In this document: one piece after another, positions 16,703-25,278 of the stretch
Layout of the letters: the number at the start of each line of letters is the position of its first letter
Position numbering within the stretch: position 1 is the stretch's first letter
Source of the DNA: DATBJJ01 sp036556425
GTDB taxonomy: Bacteria > Acidobacteriota > Vicinamibacteria > Vicinamibacterales > 2-12-FULL-66-21
Assembly (NCBI GenBank): GCA_036556425.1
Contig: DATBJJ010000141.1
Span: 65,138-129,137, forward strand
Direction: 5' to 3'
Length of the DNA: 64,000 bases
Position numbers and translations under genes: made by a program
The notes under the pieces: generated by a model
Told to the model about the DNA's origin: nothing
Database searches by the model: none
Seen by the model: the letters and a program-made list of their open reading frames with translations, nothing else

Positions 16703-18037
16703 ATGCGGGAAACCCACAATCCGGCGCGGACCGATCGCCACTCGTATGCGGCGCCCACGAACGACTCGCCCGAAGCGGAATCGTTGACGATCCTGATGGT
16801 CGCCTCCGGGCGAGAGCCGCACCTCGCGCAGCTGCTCGCCGATCTGCACGGCGTTCTCGACGCCATCGGCGTGCCACGCGAGATCATCGTCGTGGCCGAC
16901 AGCGAGGACACGCGCACGAGCGACGCGGCGGCGCGCGGCCGCGCGCAGTTCCTCACGTCCGACACGCCTGGCTACGGCGCCGCGCTCAGACGCGGCTTCG
17001 CCGCGGCGCGCGGCGACTACATCCTGACGATGGATGCCGACCTCTCGCATCCATCGGAGTTCGTCGAAACGCTGTGGGCGCACAGGGGCGACGTGACGAT
17101 CGCGTCGCGATACGTGCCGGGCGGCGCGGCGGATATGGGACCGGTGCGTCTCGCGCTCAGCCGCCTGCTCAACGCGCTGTTCAGGAAGGGACTCGATCTT
17201 CCCATACGCGATCTCTCGAGCGCGTTTCGACTATATCGGCGGAGCGCGCTGCAGGGGCAGACGATCACGGCGACCGCCTTCGACATCCTGCAGCAGGTCC
17301 TGGTGCAGGCGTATGCAGAAGGATGGCGCGTGACGGAAGTACCGTTCGTGTATCGATCGCACGGTACGCACGACTGGCGGAAGCGCGGCGCTCGCGTGGC
17401 GCTCGCCTGGCTGCGGCAATTCGGCGCGCTCTGGCTCCTTCGCAATTCGATCCTTGCCGCCGATTACGACGACCGGGCGCACGACAGCCGGATCCCGCTG
17501 CAGCGATACTGGCAGCGCGCGCGCCGCCGGCACGTCACGGAGTTGATCGCCGGACACGGGCGGGTGCTCGACGTCGGCTGCGGCTCGAGCCGAATCATCG
17601 GCGATCTGCCGGCCGGGAGCGTCGCCGTCGACGTGCTGCTTCGAAAGCTCCGCTACGCGCGCCGCTTCAATCGAGCGCTCGTGCAGGCCTCGGGATTTGC
17701 CTTGCCGTTCGCGGACGGATCGTTTCCATGCGTGCTCTGTTCGCAGGTCATCGAGCACGTGCCGAAATCGTCGCCCATCCTCGACGAGTTGTGCCGCATC
17801 GTCCAGCCGGGCGGACGATTGGTGTTGGGCACACCCGATTACGCCAACTGGCAATGGGTGTACATCGAAAAGCTGTACGGGCTCGTGCCGGGCAGCTACG
17901 CCGACGAGCACATCGCGCACTACACGCGAGCAGAGCTCATCGCGACGATGTCCGCGCGCGGCTTCACGGTCGAGGACGAGCGCTACATCCTTCGTGGTGA
18001 ATTGATCCTGGCGTTCCGCAAGCACGCAACCGGCTGA
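16703..18037 (+). CDS. GT2 glycosyltransferase fused to a SAM methyltransferase
   Basis: A 444-residue fusion. Residues about 28-240 form a GT2 domain of the dolichyl-phosphate-mannose-synthase kind (TILMVASGREPHL, TMDADLSHP, ASRYVPGG, SSAFRLYRRSAL). It would make a polyprenyl-phosphate sugar, the donor type used by GT-C enzymes. Residues about 275-440 form a class I methyltransferase (VLDVGCGSSRIIGDL, LCSQVIEHV, VQPGGRLVLGTPDY), preceded by a basic linker. No membrane helices are seen, unlike many DPM synthases with C-terminal anchors. ATG 16703 is preceded by TATAAT at 16689 and no Shine-Dalgarno. The fusion suggests that methylation and sugar transfer act on the same lipid-linked intermediate (inference). 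Confidence 0.87.
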   Translation: MRETHNPARTDRHSYAAPTNDSPEAESLTILMVASGREPHLAQLLADLHGVLDAIGVPREIIVVADSEDTRTSDAAARGRAQFLTSDTPGYGAALRRGFAAARGDYILTMDADLSHPSEFVETLWAHRGDVTIASRYVPGGAADMGPVRLALSRLLNALFRKGLDLPIRDLSSAFRLYRRSALQGQTITATAFDILQQVLVQAYAEGWRVTEVPFVYRSHGTHDWRKRGARVALAWLRQFGALWLLRNSILAADYDDRAHDSRIPLQRYWQRARRRHVTELIAGHGRVLDVGCGSSRIIGDLPAGSVAVDVLLRKLRYARRFNRALVQASGFALPFADGSFPCVLCSQVIEHVPKSSPILDELCRIVQPGGRLVLGTPDYANWQWVYIEKLYGLVPGSYADEHIAHYTRAELIATMSARGFTVEDERYILRGELILAFRKHATG

Positions 18038-18040
18038 ACG

Positions 18041-19006
18041 TCAGCGCGCCGAGAGCCTGGCGTCGCGCTCGTGCTCCTGGAACCACTGATAGGCCGACAC
18101 GAGCCCTTCGCGCAGCGGGATGCGATGGCGCCACCCGAGCGCGTGCAGGCGGCTGACGTCGAGCAGCTTCCGGGGCGTGCCATCCGGCTTCGACGCATCG
18201 AACTCGATCGCGACGCCGGGCGCCACGATGTCGCGAATCGTCTCGGCCAGCTCCCGAATCGAAAGATCCTCACCCGTACCCACGTTGATGTGCTCGTCGC
18301 TGTCGTACCGCTCCATGAGGAACAGGCAGGCGTCGGCCAGATCGTCGACGTGCAGGAACTCGCGCATCGGGCGTCCGGTGCCCCACACCGTCGCGCTCTT
18401 CGCGCCCGAGAGCTTTGCTTCGTGGAACTTGCGCATCAACGCAGGCACCACGTGCGATCCGGTCGGATCGAAGTTGTCGCCCGGTCCGTAGAGATTCGTC
18501 GGCATCGCGGCGATGAAGTCGCACCCGTACTGACGCCGGTAGGACTGACAGAGGCGGATGCCGGAAATCTTCGCCATCGCGTAAGGCTCGTTCGTCGGCT
18601 CGAGCGGCCCGGTCAGAAGATACCGCTCGAGGATCGGCTGCGGGCACTCCCTCGGATACACGCAGGAGCTGCCGAGGTACAGCACACGCTTGGCCTCGTG
18701 CAGCCGGCTGGCTTCGACGACGGTCGCGTGAATCATCAGGTTGTCGTAGATGAATTCGGCCGGCCGCGTGCTGTTGGCGAGGATTCCGCCGACGGTGCCG
18801 GCGACGAGGAACACGTACTCGGGCTTGGTCGCCTTGAACCAGTAGTTCACCGCCGCTTGATCGCGCAGATCCACTTGATCGCGCGTCACCGTGAGGATGC
18901 GCGTGAATCCCTCGGCCTCGAGCTTCCGGACGAGCGCGGATCCCACCAGGCCGCGATGACCGGCCACATACACGCTGGCGTCGCGCGGCAGTTTGTGTGC
19001 GGGCAC
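18041..19006 (-). CDS. fcl: GDP-L-fucose synthase
   Basis: A 321-residue extended SDR matching GDP-L-fucose synthase in length and motifs: NADPH-binding GHRGLVGSALVR near residue 16, VAGTVGGILAN, active-site SSCVYP, and the catalytic Tyr-Lys pair in YAMAKISG (near 142), with ATNLYGPGDNFD-like MPTNLYGPGDNFD and GSHVVPALMRKF. The enzyme epimerises and reduces GDP-4-keto-6-deoxy-mannose to GDP-L-fucose in the cytoplasm. Its partner, Gmd, lies 17.5 kb away at 36507-37502 on the same strand, an unusual separation. Start is GTG at 19006; TACACT at 19018-19013 on the minus strand ends six bases before it, so it may have its own promoter. Confidence 0.93.
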   Translation of the reverse strand: MPAHKLPRDASVYVAGHRGLVGSALVRKLEAEGFTRILTVTRDQVDLRDQAAVNYWFKATKPEYVFLVAGTVGGILANSTRPAEFIYDNLMIHATVVEASRLHEAKRVLYLGSSCVYPRECPQPILERYLLTGPLEPTNEPYAMAKISGIRLCQSYRRQYGCDFIAAMPTNLYGPGDNFDPTGSHVVPALMRKFHEAKLSGAKSATVWGTGRPMREFLHVDDLADACLFLMERYDSDEHINVGTGEDLSIRELAETIRDIVAPGVAIEFDASKPDGTPRKLLDVSRLHALGWRHRIPLREGLVSAYQWFQEHERDARLSAR

Positions 19007-19012
19007 GATTTC

Positions 19013-19018
19013 AGTGTA
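19013..19018 (-). promoter_or_regulatory. Possible -10 (TACACT) for fcl
   Basis: Read on the minus strand, TACACT matches four of six -10 positions and ends six bases before the fcl GTG, with no Shine-Dalgarno between. It lies in the 19-bp gap after the upstream methyltransferase stop, so fcl may be transcribed both from its own site and by read-through. Confidence 0.25.
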
Positions 19019-19025
19019 GCAGGCT

Positions 19026-19868
19026 CTACTCTTTTCTCACGGCGAGGCACGCGACCGCGCGCGCCGCGGCGGCGCCGTCGGGCTCGAGCGGCGGATCGGG
19101 CCAACGCGCGGTCCGCATGTACTCCGCGACCCACGACACATATCGGGCGTCCGCGCTCTCCGCATCCGTCGAGAGCTGCCAACCCTCCGCGGCGTACCGA
19201 TAGAACGCGAGCGCGCGCGACGCCGTGGCGCCCACCGCGGCTTCGAGCGTGGCGAGATGCGCGCGATCGAATTGCTGGAACGCGCCGTGATGCTCGTAGA
19301 CGCCGAACGGCACGGTCACGAGCAGGAGCCCGCCCGGCTTCAGCACGCGGACGAGCTCGCGCGCCGCGGCGATGAAGTCCTCCGGACGCTCCTCGGCGTG
19401 CGCCGCCGAGCGCGTGTAGAACGTGTTGTCGCACCCGACGTGCTCGAGCGCGGAGATGCTCGCCACGACGTCGTAGACGCCATCCTTCATGGGAAGCGAC
19501 CGGAGATCCTCGTAGAAGTACGAGATGCCGCGCTGCCAGTGGCACTCGGCTTCAGGCGCCAGCGTCACGATGTGCAGCGCCTTGTCGGCGATCGACGGAA
19601 CGTCCAGCATGAGGACGTTGTTGAGCGTCGAGCCCGCGTCGAGCAGCCTGCACGGTCCCGGCGGAAGCTGCGAGATCAGCCACGGATACTCGACGCACCG
19701 CTCGTCGAGTCCACGTCCGTATCCCGACGGCAGGAGGGAACGCGACGCAAATCGCGCGATCACGTCGCGATCGTGAACCGCCGCCTGCAGCGTACGTTCG
19801 CGGCGCGTCTGATAGGCCGCCGTCCAGGGGATCGGAAGCGGCTCGGGCTCCTCCGAACCGGTCGTCAC
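19026..19868 (-). CDS. SAM-dependent methyltransferase
   Basis: A 280-residue protein starting at GTG 19868, which overlaps the stop of the upstream methyltransferase as GTGA; no other start fits the family N-terminus. A class I fold is visible but motif I is altered: RLLDAGSTLNNVLM near residue 67 in place of the usual DxGxGxG. It continues with YDVVASISALEHVGC near 138 and LVRVLKPGGLLLVTVPFG near 185. The weak glycine loop is seen in a recognised subset of glycan-locus methyltransferases, but reduced SAM binding is possible. Substrate unknown. Confidence 0.82.
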   Translation of the reverse strand: MTTGSEEPEPLPIPWTAAYQTRRERTLQAAVHDRDVIARFASRSLLPSGYGRGLDERCVEYPWLISQLPPGPCRLLDAGSTLNNVLMLDVPSIADKALHIVTLAPEAECHWQRGISYFYEDLRSLPMKDGVYDVVASISALEHVGCDNTFYTRSAAHAEERPEDFIAAARELVRVLKPGGLLLVTVPFGVYEHHGAFQQFDRAHLATLEAAVGATASRALAFYRYAAEGWQLSTDAESADARYVSWVAEYMRTARWPDPPLEPDGAAAARAVACLAVRKE

Positions 19869-20527
19869 TTCCTCGGCTTTCGCGCGACGAACCAGGTCTG
19901 CTGTCCCATGATCCACCACGCCGGGCGGACCGCGAGATAGAGGCGCACCAGCCACGGCGACTGAGGGATCGCGCTCCGCGTCGTGTACGGAAGAAAGCGC
20001 GGAATCACCTCGACCACTTCGAAGCCGAGGCTCTCGGTGGCTTCGGTGAGCGTCACGTGCGTCAACGGCAGGTGATGATCGACGAAGTCCCAGTACGCGC
20101 CGCCGACGAATCGGATGTTCGGTTGAAGCGCGAGCAATCGCCCGCCCGGCCGGAGCACGGTCAGGATTTCCTTCAGCGTCGCGAGAAACGTGGCTGTGTC
20201 CGGCAGATGCTCGAAAAAATTGCTGCAGAACACCACGTCGACCGAATCCGCCGGCACGTGCGCGGAGAGCTCGTGGCTCGGGGTGAAGATTTCCTCCGTC
20301 CCAGGCGGGAGCTGGCGACCCGAGAGCCGCTCGATGTCGACGGCGATGCGCTTGCCGCACGCGATGTGCCGCAGGAACTCGCCGAACCCGGCGCCGATGT
20401 CGAGCACGACGTCATCGGGCTTCACGTAGCGCTGGATGAAGTGGGGGCAGAGAACCGCCCAAATCGCGTCTTTCGCGCCGCGGTCGGCTTCGGGAAATCG
20501 CGTGGCGTAGAGCGTGTCGAGACTCAA
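19865..20527 (-). CDS. SAM-dependent methyltransferase
   Basis: A 220-residue class I methyltransferase: VVLDIGAGFGEFLRHI (motif I), VDIERLSG, VDVVFCSNFFEHL and LRPGGRLLALQPNI. The C-terminal VRPAWWIMGQQTWFVARK is a hydrophobic strand region typical of this subgroup. TTG 20527 is preferred as start: it gives SLDTLYATRFPE at the N-terminus, and the leftward -10 (20566-20561) would start RNA near 20554. The upstream ATG at 20578 would fall before that transcript start and would overlap the start codon of the divergent gene. The stop overlaps the next methyltransferase, so the two are coupled. Confidence 0.82.
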   Translation of the reverse strand: MSLDTLYATRFPEADRGAKDAIWAVLCPHFIQRYVKPDDVVLDIGAGFGEFLRHIACGKRIAVDIERLSGRQLPPGTEEIFTPSHELSAHVPADSVDVVFCSNFFEHLPDTATFLATLKEILTVLRPGGRLLALQPNIRFVGGAYWDFVDHHLPLTHVTLTEATESLGFEVVEVIPRFLPYTTRSAIPQSPWLVRLYLAVRPAWWIMGQQTWFVARKPRK

Positions 20528-20559
20528 GCAATCACTCGCGGCGTCAGCATCGCGTCGGC

Positions 20560-20566
20560 TATCATA
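20560..20566. promoter_or_regulatory. Symmetric divergent -10 (TATCAT right, TATGAT left)
   Basis: TATCAT at 20560-20565 reads rightward toward ATG 20577 (11 bases after the hexamer). On the minus strand TATGAT covers 20566-20561. Both match five of six consensus positions. The rightward transcript would begin near 20572, giving a leader of about five bases and no Shine-Dalgarno. Confidence 0.5.
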
Positions 20567-20576
20567 ACGTGTCCGC

Positions 20577-21671
20577 ATGCGAATTCTGATTACCGGCGGC
20601 GCGGGATTCGTCGGCTCGAGTCTCGCGCTGATGTTGAGGCGCGATCGCGCCGAGCTCGACATCTGCGCCCTCGACAATCTCCGCCGCCGCGGCAGCGAGC
20701 TGACGCTCGCACGGCTCAAGGCGCACGACGTGCGCTTCGTGCACGGCGACATTCGCTCGACCGATGACATCGCCGAGGCCGGCCCGTTCGATCTCCTGCT
20801 CGAGTGCTCGGCCGAACCGTCCGTGCACGCCGGCTACAGCGGCAGCCCGTCGTACGTGCTGCAGACGAACCTCGTCGGCACGATCAACTGCCTCGAAGCG
20901 GCGCGCCGCCATCGTGCGGACGTGGTGTTCCTCTCGACGAGCCGCGTGTATCCGATCGCCGGCCTCCGCGGATTGCCGCTCGAGCGCCGCGGGCAGCGCC
21001 TCGATCTTCCGCCGCACGCGGCGGGACCCGGATGGTCGTCGAAGGGGATCGCCGCCGACTTTCCGCTCGGCGGCTATCGATCGATGTATGGCGCGACGAA
21101 GCTCGCGTCGGAGCTCGTCATCGAAGAGTATCGCGCGATGTACGGGCTGCGGACGATCGTCAATCGCTGCGGCGTCGTGTCGGGTCCCTGGCAGATGGGC
21201 AAAGTCGATCAGGGATTCGTCGTGTTGTGGGCCGCGCGGCACGCTTACGGCGGTCACCTCGCCTACTCCGGTTTCGGCGGCGAGGGGCTGCAGGTGCGGG
21301 ACGTTCTGCACATCGCGGACCTGTACGACCTTCTCCGCCTGCAGCTCGCCGGCATCGATCGCCATTCGGGATCGGTGCACAACGCCGGCGGCGGGCACAC
21401 GAACAGCGTCTCGCTCGCGGAGCTGACCGCGATGTGCCGCCTGCGCTCGGGCCGGTCGATCGCGATCGATTCGCAGCCGACGACGAACGAAGCCGACGTG
21501 CCGTACTACGTCACCGACAACTCCGCGATCACTGCCGCGACCGGATGGACGCCCACACGCCGCCTCGACACGATCCTCGACGAGATCCTGTCGTGGCTGC
21601 GCGACGAGCGCGGCACCCTCGAGCCCGTGCTGGGCGCCGGAACCGCGGCGCCCGCACCGGCGGCGCCCTGA
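20577..21671 (+). CDS. NAD-dependent sugar-nucleotide epimerase (extended SDR, CDP-paratose/tyvelose epimerase-like)
   Basis: A 364-residue extended SDR. The Rossmann motif MRILITGGAGFVGSSLA begins at residue 1. LECSAEPSVHAG and FLSTSRVYP lie in the active-site region, and the catalytic Tyr-Lys is in YGATKLASEL near 177. NRCGVVSGPWQMGKVDQGFV follows. It resembles the CDP-paratose 2-epimerase branch more than GalE; substrate is not settled. The next gene encodes a second SDR of the same branch, six bases downstream. The pair may epimerise a nucleotide-linked 6-deoxy or dideoxy hexose used by the GT2 genes that follow. The C-terminus is Ala/Pro-rich and probably disordered. Confidence 0.82.
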   Translation: MRILITGGAGFVGSSLALMLRRDRAELDICALDNLRRRGSELTLARLKAHDVRFVHGDIRSTDDIAEAGPFDLLLECSAEPSVHAGYSGSPSYVLQTNLVGTINCLEAARRHRADVVFLSTSRVYPIAGLRGLPLERRGQRLDLPPHAAGPGWSSKGIAADFPLGGYRSMYGATKLASELVIEEYRAMYGLRTIVNRCGVVSGPWQMGKVDQGFVVLWAARHAYGGHLAYSGFGGEGLQVRDVLHIADLYDLLRLQLAGIDRHSGSVHNAGGGHTNSVSLAELTAMCRLRSGRSIAIDSQPTTNEADVPYYVTDNSAITAATGWTPTRRLDTILDEILSWLRDERGTLEPVLGAGTAAPAPAAP

Positions 21672-21677
21672 CCGGAC

Positions 21678-22757
21678 ATGTCTGTCGTCCTCATCACCGG
21701 CGCGTCCGGACTCATCGGATCGGAAGCCGCCCTCTTCTTCTCCGCCAAGGGCTTCGACGTCGTCGGCGTCGACAACGACATGCGCCGGTACTTTTTCGGC
21801 GACGACGCGAGCACCGCGTGGCGGCGGCAGCGCCTCGAGCGGGAGCTGCGCGGCTACACGCACGTCGCGGCCGACGTTCGCGACGAGCGCGCGATGGATC
21901 GCGTGTTCTCGCCGCTCGGGCGGAACATCGCGCTGGTGATTCACGCGGCCGCTCAGCCGTCCCACGACTGGGCCGCGCGGGAGCCGATCACCGACTTCAC
22001 GGTCAACGCGAACGGCACGCTGACGACGCTCGAGATGACGCGCCGGCACTGTCCGGACGCGCCGTTCATCTTCACGAGCACCAACAAGGTCTACGGCGAC
22101 ACGCCGAATCGGCTGCCGCTCGTCGAGCGTGAGACACGCTGGTCCGTCGACGAGAGCCATCCGTTCGCCGCGCACGGCATCGACGAGACGATGAGCATCG
22201 ACGCGACGCTCCACAGCGTGTTCGGGGCGTCGAAGGTGGCGGCCGACGTGATGGTGCAGGAGTACGGCCGCTACTTCGGGCTGAAGACCGTGTGCTTTCG
22301 AGGCGGCTGTCTGACGGGGCCGGGCCACTCGGGCGCGGAGCTGCACGGCTTTCTGTCGTACCTCGTCAAATGCGCCGTCACAGGCCGGCCGTACACCGTC
22401 TTCGGCTACAAGGGGAAGCAGGTCCGCGACAATATTCACTCGTACGATCTGGTCAATGCGTTCTGGCATTTTTTCCAGGCGCCGAGATCGGGCGAGGTCT
22501 ACAACATCGGCGGCGGGCCGCACTCGAACTGCTCGATGCTCGAGGCGATCGCCATCGTCGAGCGGCTCACCGAACGGCCGATGGCGTGGACCTACAGCGA
22601 CGTCAATCGCGCGGGCGATCACATCTGGTGGGTCAGCGACATCCGGAGGTTCTCGAGCCACTATCCGGGCTGGACGCTGACGTATTCGCTCGACCGCACC
22701 ATCGAGGAGATTCACGCGGAGATGACCGAGCGCGCGGGCGGCGCGCGGGCGCGCTGA
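21678..22757 (+). CDS. NAD-dependent epimerase/dehydratase (CDP-tyvelose epimerase-like SDR)
   Basis: A 359-residue extended SDR: VVLITGASGLIGSEAALFF at the N-terminus, IHAAAQPSHDWAA, FIFTSTNKVYGDTPN and a catalytic region with FGASKVAADVMVQEYGRYFGL, in which Phe occupies the usual Tyr place before xxxK. The order HSVFGASK is also found in the tyvelose-epimerase branch, where NxxxG context supports catalysis; whether Phe reflects a different active site should be checked. CLTGPGHSGAELHGFLSYL and IGGGPHSNCSMLEA match the branch. It sits six bases after the SDR and overlaps the next GT2 by one base (TGATG). Confidence 0.82.
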   Translation: MSVVLITGASGLIGSEAALFFSAKGFDVVGVDNDMRRYFFGDDASTAWRRQRLERELRGYTHVAADVRDERAMDRVFSPLGRNIALVIHAAAQPSHDWAAREPITDFTVNANGTLTTLEMTRRHCPDAPFIFTSTNKVYGDTPNRLPLVERETRWSVDESHPFAAHGIDETMSIDATLHSVFGASKVAADVMVQEYGRYFGLKTVCFRGGCLTGPGHSGAELHGFLSYLVKCAVTGRPYTVFGYKGKQVRDNIHSYDLVNAFWHFFQAPRSGEVYNIGGGPHSNCSMLEAIAIVERLTERPMAWTYSDVNRAGDHIWWVSDIRRFSSHYPGWTLTYSLDRTIEEIHAEMTERAGGARAR

Positions 22758-23578
22758 TGCCGCTCGAAGTGCGCTCGCTCGCCGAGTGGGAAGCAGATGG
22801 CGTACCCGGCCTGCTCTCGGTGGTCATTCCGGCGCACAACGAGGAAGGGCGGATCGCCGAGACGGTGCGCGCGATCCATCAGCAGCTCACGGCCGCCCGC
22901 ATCACGCACGAGATCCTCGTCGTCAACGACAACAGTCAGGATCGGACCGAGCAGATCCTGATCGATCTCCACCGAACGGTTCCCACGCTGCGCCACATCA
23001 ACAACGCTCCGCCGAACGGCTTCGGTTTCGCGGTCAGAGCGGGGCTCTCGGCGTTCAAGGGCGACGCGGTCGCGATCGTGATGGCGGACGCGTCGGACCG
23101 CCCCGAGGATCTCGTCGCCTACTATCGCAAGCTGGAAGAGGGCTACGACTGCGCGTTCGGATCGCGCTTCGTCCGCGGTGCACAGGTCGTCGACTATCCG
23201 TGGCCGAAGCTGTTCATGAACCGGCTCGCCAACTTCTTCATACGCACGCTGTTCTGGATGTCGTACAACGACGTCACGAACGCGTTCAAGATGTATCGGC
23301 GTTCGGTGATTGCCGGCGTGCAGCCGCTCCTCGCCTACCATTTCAATCTGACCGTGGAGCTTCCGCTCAAAGCCATCGTGCGCGGCTACCGTTTCGCCGT
23401 GGTTCCCACCTCCTGGCACAACCGCACGCAGGGCGTCTCCAAGTTCAAGATCAAGGAGATGGGGTCCCGATATCTGTTCATCGTGTTCTACTGCTACCTC
23501 GAGAAGTACCTCTCGCGCGAAGACTATCGAAACCGCACGGACCTGCGCGACAAGCAGCTGCAGGTCTGGTCGCGATAG
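22757..23578 (+). CDS. GT2 glycosyltransferase (polyprenyl-phosphate sugar synthase-like)
   Basis: A 273-residue GT-A enzyme: LSVVIPAHNEEGRI near residue 20, ILVVNDNSQDRTE, IVMADASDRPEDL (D-x-S-D in place of the usual D-x-D), GSRFVRGAQ and TNAFKMYRRSVI. This is the DPM-synthase-like GT2 subgroup, which loads a sugar on undecaprenyl phosphate, although no anchoring helices are present. The C-terminus is charged and includes KEMGSRYLFIVFYCYLEKYL, a possible membrane-surface helix. Its start overlaps the SDR stop as TGATG. It would feed a lipid-linked sugar to one of the GT-C/YfhO proteins (inference). Confidence 0.87.
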   Translation: MPLEVRSLAEWEADGVPGLLSVVIPAHNEEGRIAETVRAIHQQLTAARITHEILVVNDNSQDRTEQILIDLHRTVPTLRHINNAPPNGFGFAVRAGLSAFKGDAVAIVMADASDRPEDLVAYYRKLEEGYDCAFGSRFVRGAQVVDYPWPKLFMNRLANFFIRTLFWMSYNDVTNAFKMYRRSVIAGVQPLLAYHFNLTVELPLKAIVRGYRFAVVPTSWHNRTQGVSKFKIKEMGSRYLFIVFYCYLEKYLSREDYRNRTDLRDKQLQVWSR

Positions 23579-23593
23579 GGCGATGACGCGCGG

Positions 23594-24562
23594 ATGAACC
23601 CGAGAATCGCCGTGCTCATGCCGGTGTTCAATGATTGGGAAGCGGCGTCGCTCGTGTGCCGCGAGCTCGATCGAGCGTGCGCCGCGCTCTCCGGCCCGCG
23701 CGTCGCCATCGTCCTCGTCGACGACGGATCGACTGTGCCGCTTTCGACGGGGCACTTCGACTGGCCGCGGTCCGCCGTGGCGTCAATCGACGTCCTGCGC
23801 CTGCGATGCAACGTCGGCCATCAGCGAGCCATCGTCATCGGGCTCGCCTATCTGTTCGACGCCACCGACTCGACCGCTGTCCTCGTGATGGACGGCGACG
23901 GCGAAGACCGGCCGTCGGACGCCGTCGCGCTGATCGAGAATCACCTCGCGGACCAGGGGCGCGCGATCTTCGCCGCGCGACGCCGGCGGCTCGAGGGCTG
24001 GATCTTCCAACTCGGCTACAACACGTATCGCCTGTGCCACTGGCTGCTGACGGGAATCGAGGTCCGGATCGGCAACTTCAGCATCGTGCCGCGCCGGCTC
24101 GTCGGCGCGATCGTGGCGACGAGCGAGGCCTGGAGCCACTACGCCGCGAGCGTGGTCAAGTCCAAGGTGCCCATGTCGACGATTCCCATGGATCGCGGCC
24201 GACGGATCGCCGGCCGATCCACCATGAGCTACGTGGGTCTCGTCACGCATGGACTGAGCGCGATCTCGGTCTTCCGCGAGCAGGTGGGCACGCGGCTGCT
24301 GATTGCCTCCGCCGCGTTTTCGCTGCTGGGCGTCGCCGGCCTCGCGGCGCTTGTCGCCATCGCCGCGTCGGGCGGCATCCCCGTCGATCGGCTGACGGCC
24401 ATCCTCGCCGCCCTGATTCTGCTCGTGACGTTCCAGGCGGTCGCCGCGAGCTTCACGCTCGCGTTCTCCGTGCTCGCCGGCCGCGATCAGTCGACGTTTC
24501 TGCCCATCCGCGACTATCGCTTCTACGTCGACTCGGTCGCCGCGCTCCATCCGCAGAAATGA
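23594..24562 (+). CDS. GT2 glycosyltransferase with two C-terminal membrane helices
   Basis: A 322-residue GT2: IAVLMPVFNDWEAA at the start, VLVDDGST, VLVMDGDGEDRP (D-x-D), NFSIVPRRLV, and two hydrophobic helices near residues 235-260 and 268-295 (LLIASAAFSLLGVAGLAALVAI). Such helices are typical of polyprenyl-phosphate hexose synthases (GtrB/ArnC-like). It lies 15 bases after the previous GT2 and overlaps the next methyltransferase (ATGA). The two adjacent enzymes probably supply different lipid-linked sugars. Confidence 0.87.
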   Translation: MNPRIAVLMPVFNDWEAASLVCRELDRACAALSGPRVAIVLVDDGSTVPLSTGHFDWPRSAVASIDVLRLRCNVGHQRAIVIGLAYLFDATDSTAVLVMDGDGEDRPSDAVALIENHLADQGRAIFAARRRRLEGWIFQLGYNTYRLCHWLLTGIEVRIGNFSIVPRRLVGAIVATSEAWSHYAASVVKSKVPMSTIPMDRGRRIAGRSTMSYVGLVTHGLSAISVFREQVGTRLLIASAAFSLLGVAGLAALVAIAASGGIPVDRLTAILAALILLVTFQAVAASFTLAFSVLAGRDQSTFLPIRDYRFYVDSVAALHPQK

Positions 24563-25278
24563 GCGGAAGCGAGTACGCGTACGCCGGAACCGAGCTCGAC
24601 GTCTTCAAGCACGCGCACCGCTGGAAGGAATACTGGAGCGGCGCGATTGCGCCGTACTTGCGCGGCGCGATGCTCGAAGTCGGAGCCGGCGTCGGCGCGA
24701 ACACCCCGTATCTCGTCGCGCCGCGGGTCCGGCGCATCGTCCGGCTCGAGCCCGACCCGCGGTTCGCCGAACGGCTCGAGCGGCACCGCCCGCCGATCGG
24801 CGCAGGCGCGATCGACGTCGTCGACAAGTGCGGCGTCGTCGCGGACCTCGCGCCCGACGAGCGGTTCGACGTGATTCTGTATCTCGATGTGCTCGAGCAC
24901 ATCGACGACGACCGCGCGGAGATGGCGTCCGCGGCCGCGCACCTCGTGCCGGGCGGCCACCTCGTGGTGCTCGCGCCGGCGTTCCAATTCCTGTACAGCC
25001 CGTTCGACAAGGCGATCGGACACTACCGGCGCTATCGGCGATCAACGCTGGAGCCGCTCGCGCCGCCGGCGCTGACGCTCGAGCGATCGGAGTACTTCGA
25101 CGCGCCGGGCGCGGTGCTGTCGGCCGGCAACCGGCTGCTGCTCCGCTCGGCGGCGCCGACGCTCGCGCAGATCGCGTTCTGGGATGCGTGGATCGTGCCG
25201 ATCGCGCGGATCACCGATCGCGCGACGCGCGCAATGTTCGGACGATCGGTCTTGTGCGTGTGGCGGGCCGGTCCGTGA
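24559..25278 (+). CDS. Class I SAM-dependent methyltransferase
   Basis: A 239-residue methyltransferase: MLEVGAGVGANTPYL near residue 39, VRLEPDPRFAERL, FDVILYLDVLEHIDDD and LVPGGHLVVLAPAFQFLYS. The post-motif segment SPFDKAIGHYRRYRR is shared with methyltransferases that sit beside GtrB-like GT2 enzymes, as here. It overlaps both neighbours (ATGA upstream, GTGA downstream), placing it in the same translational unit as the GT2 and GT-C genes. Confidence 0.87.
   Translation: MSGSEYAYAGTELDVFKHAHRWKEYWSGAIAPYLRGAMLEVGAGVGANTPYLVAPRVRRIVRLEPDPRFAERLERHRPPIGAGAIDVVDKCGVVADLAPDERFDVILYLDVLEHIDDDRAEMASAAAHLVPGGHLVVLAPAFQFLYSPFDKAIGHYRRYRRSTLEPLAPPALTLERSEYFDAPGAVLSAGNRLLLRSAAPTLAQIAFWDAWIVPIARITDRATRAMFGRSVLCVWRAGP

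Noticed and set aside
20528..20578. ATG 20578 as start of the leftward methyltransferase
   Set aside because: It would overlap the start codon of the divergent gene and lie before the predicted transcript start; TTG 20527 fits the family N-terminus better. Not fully excluded.
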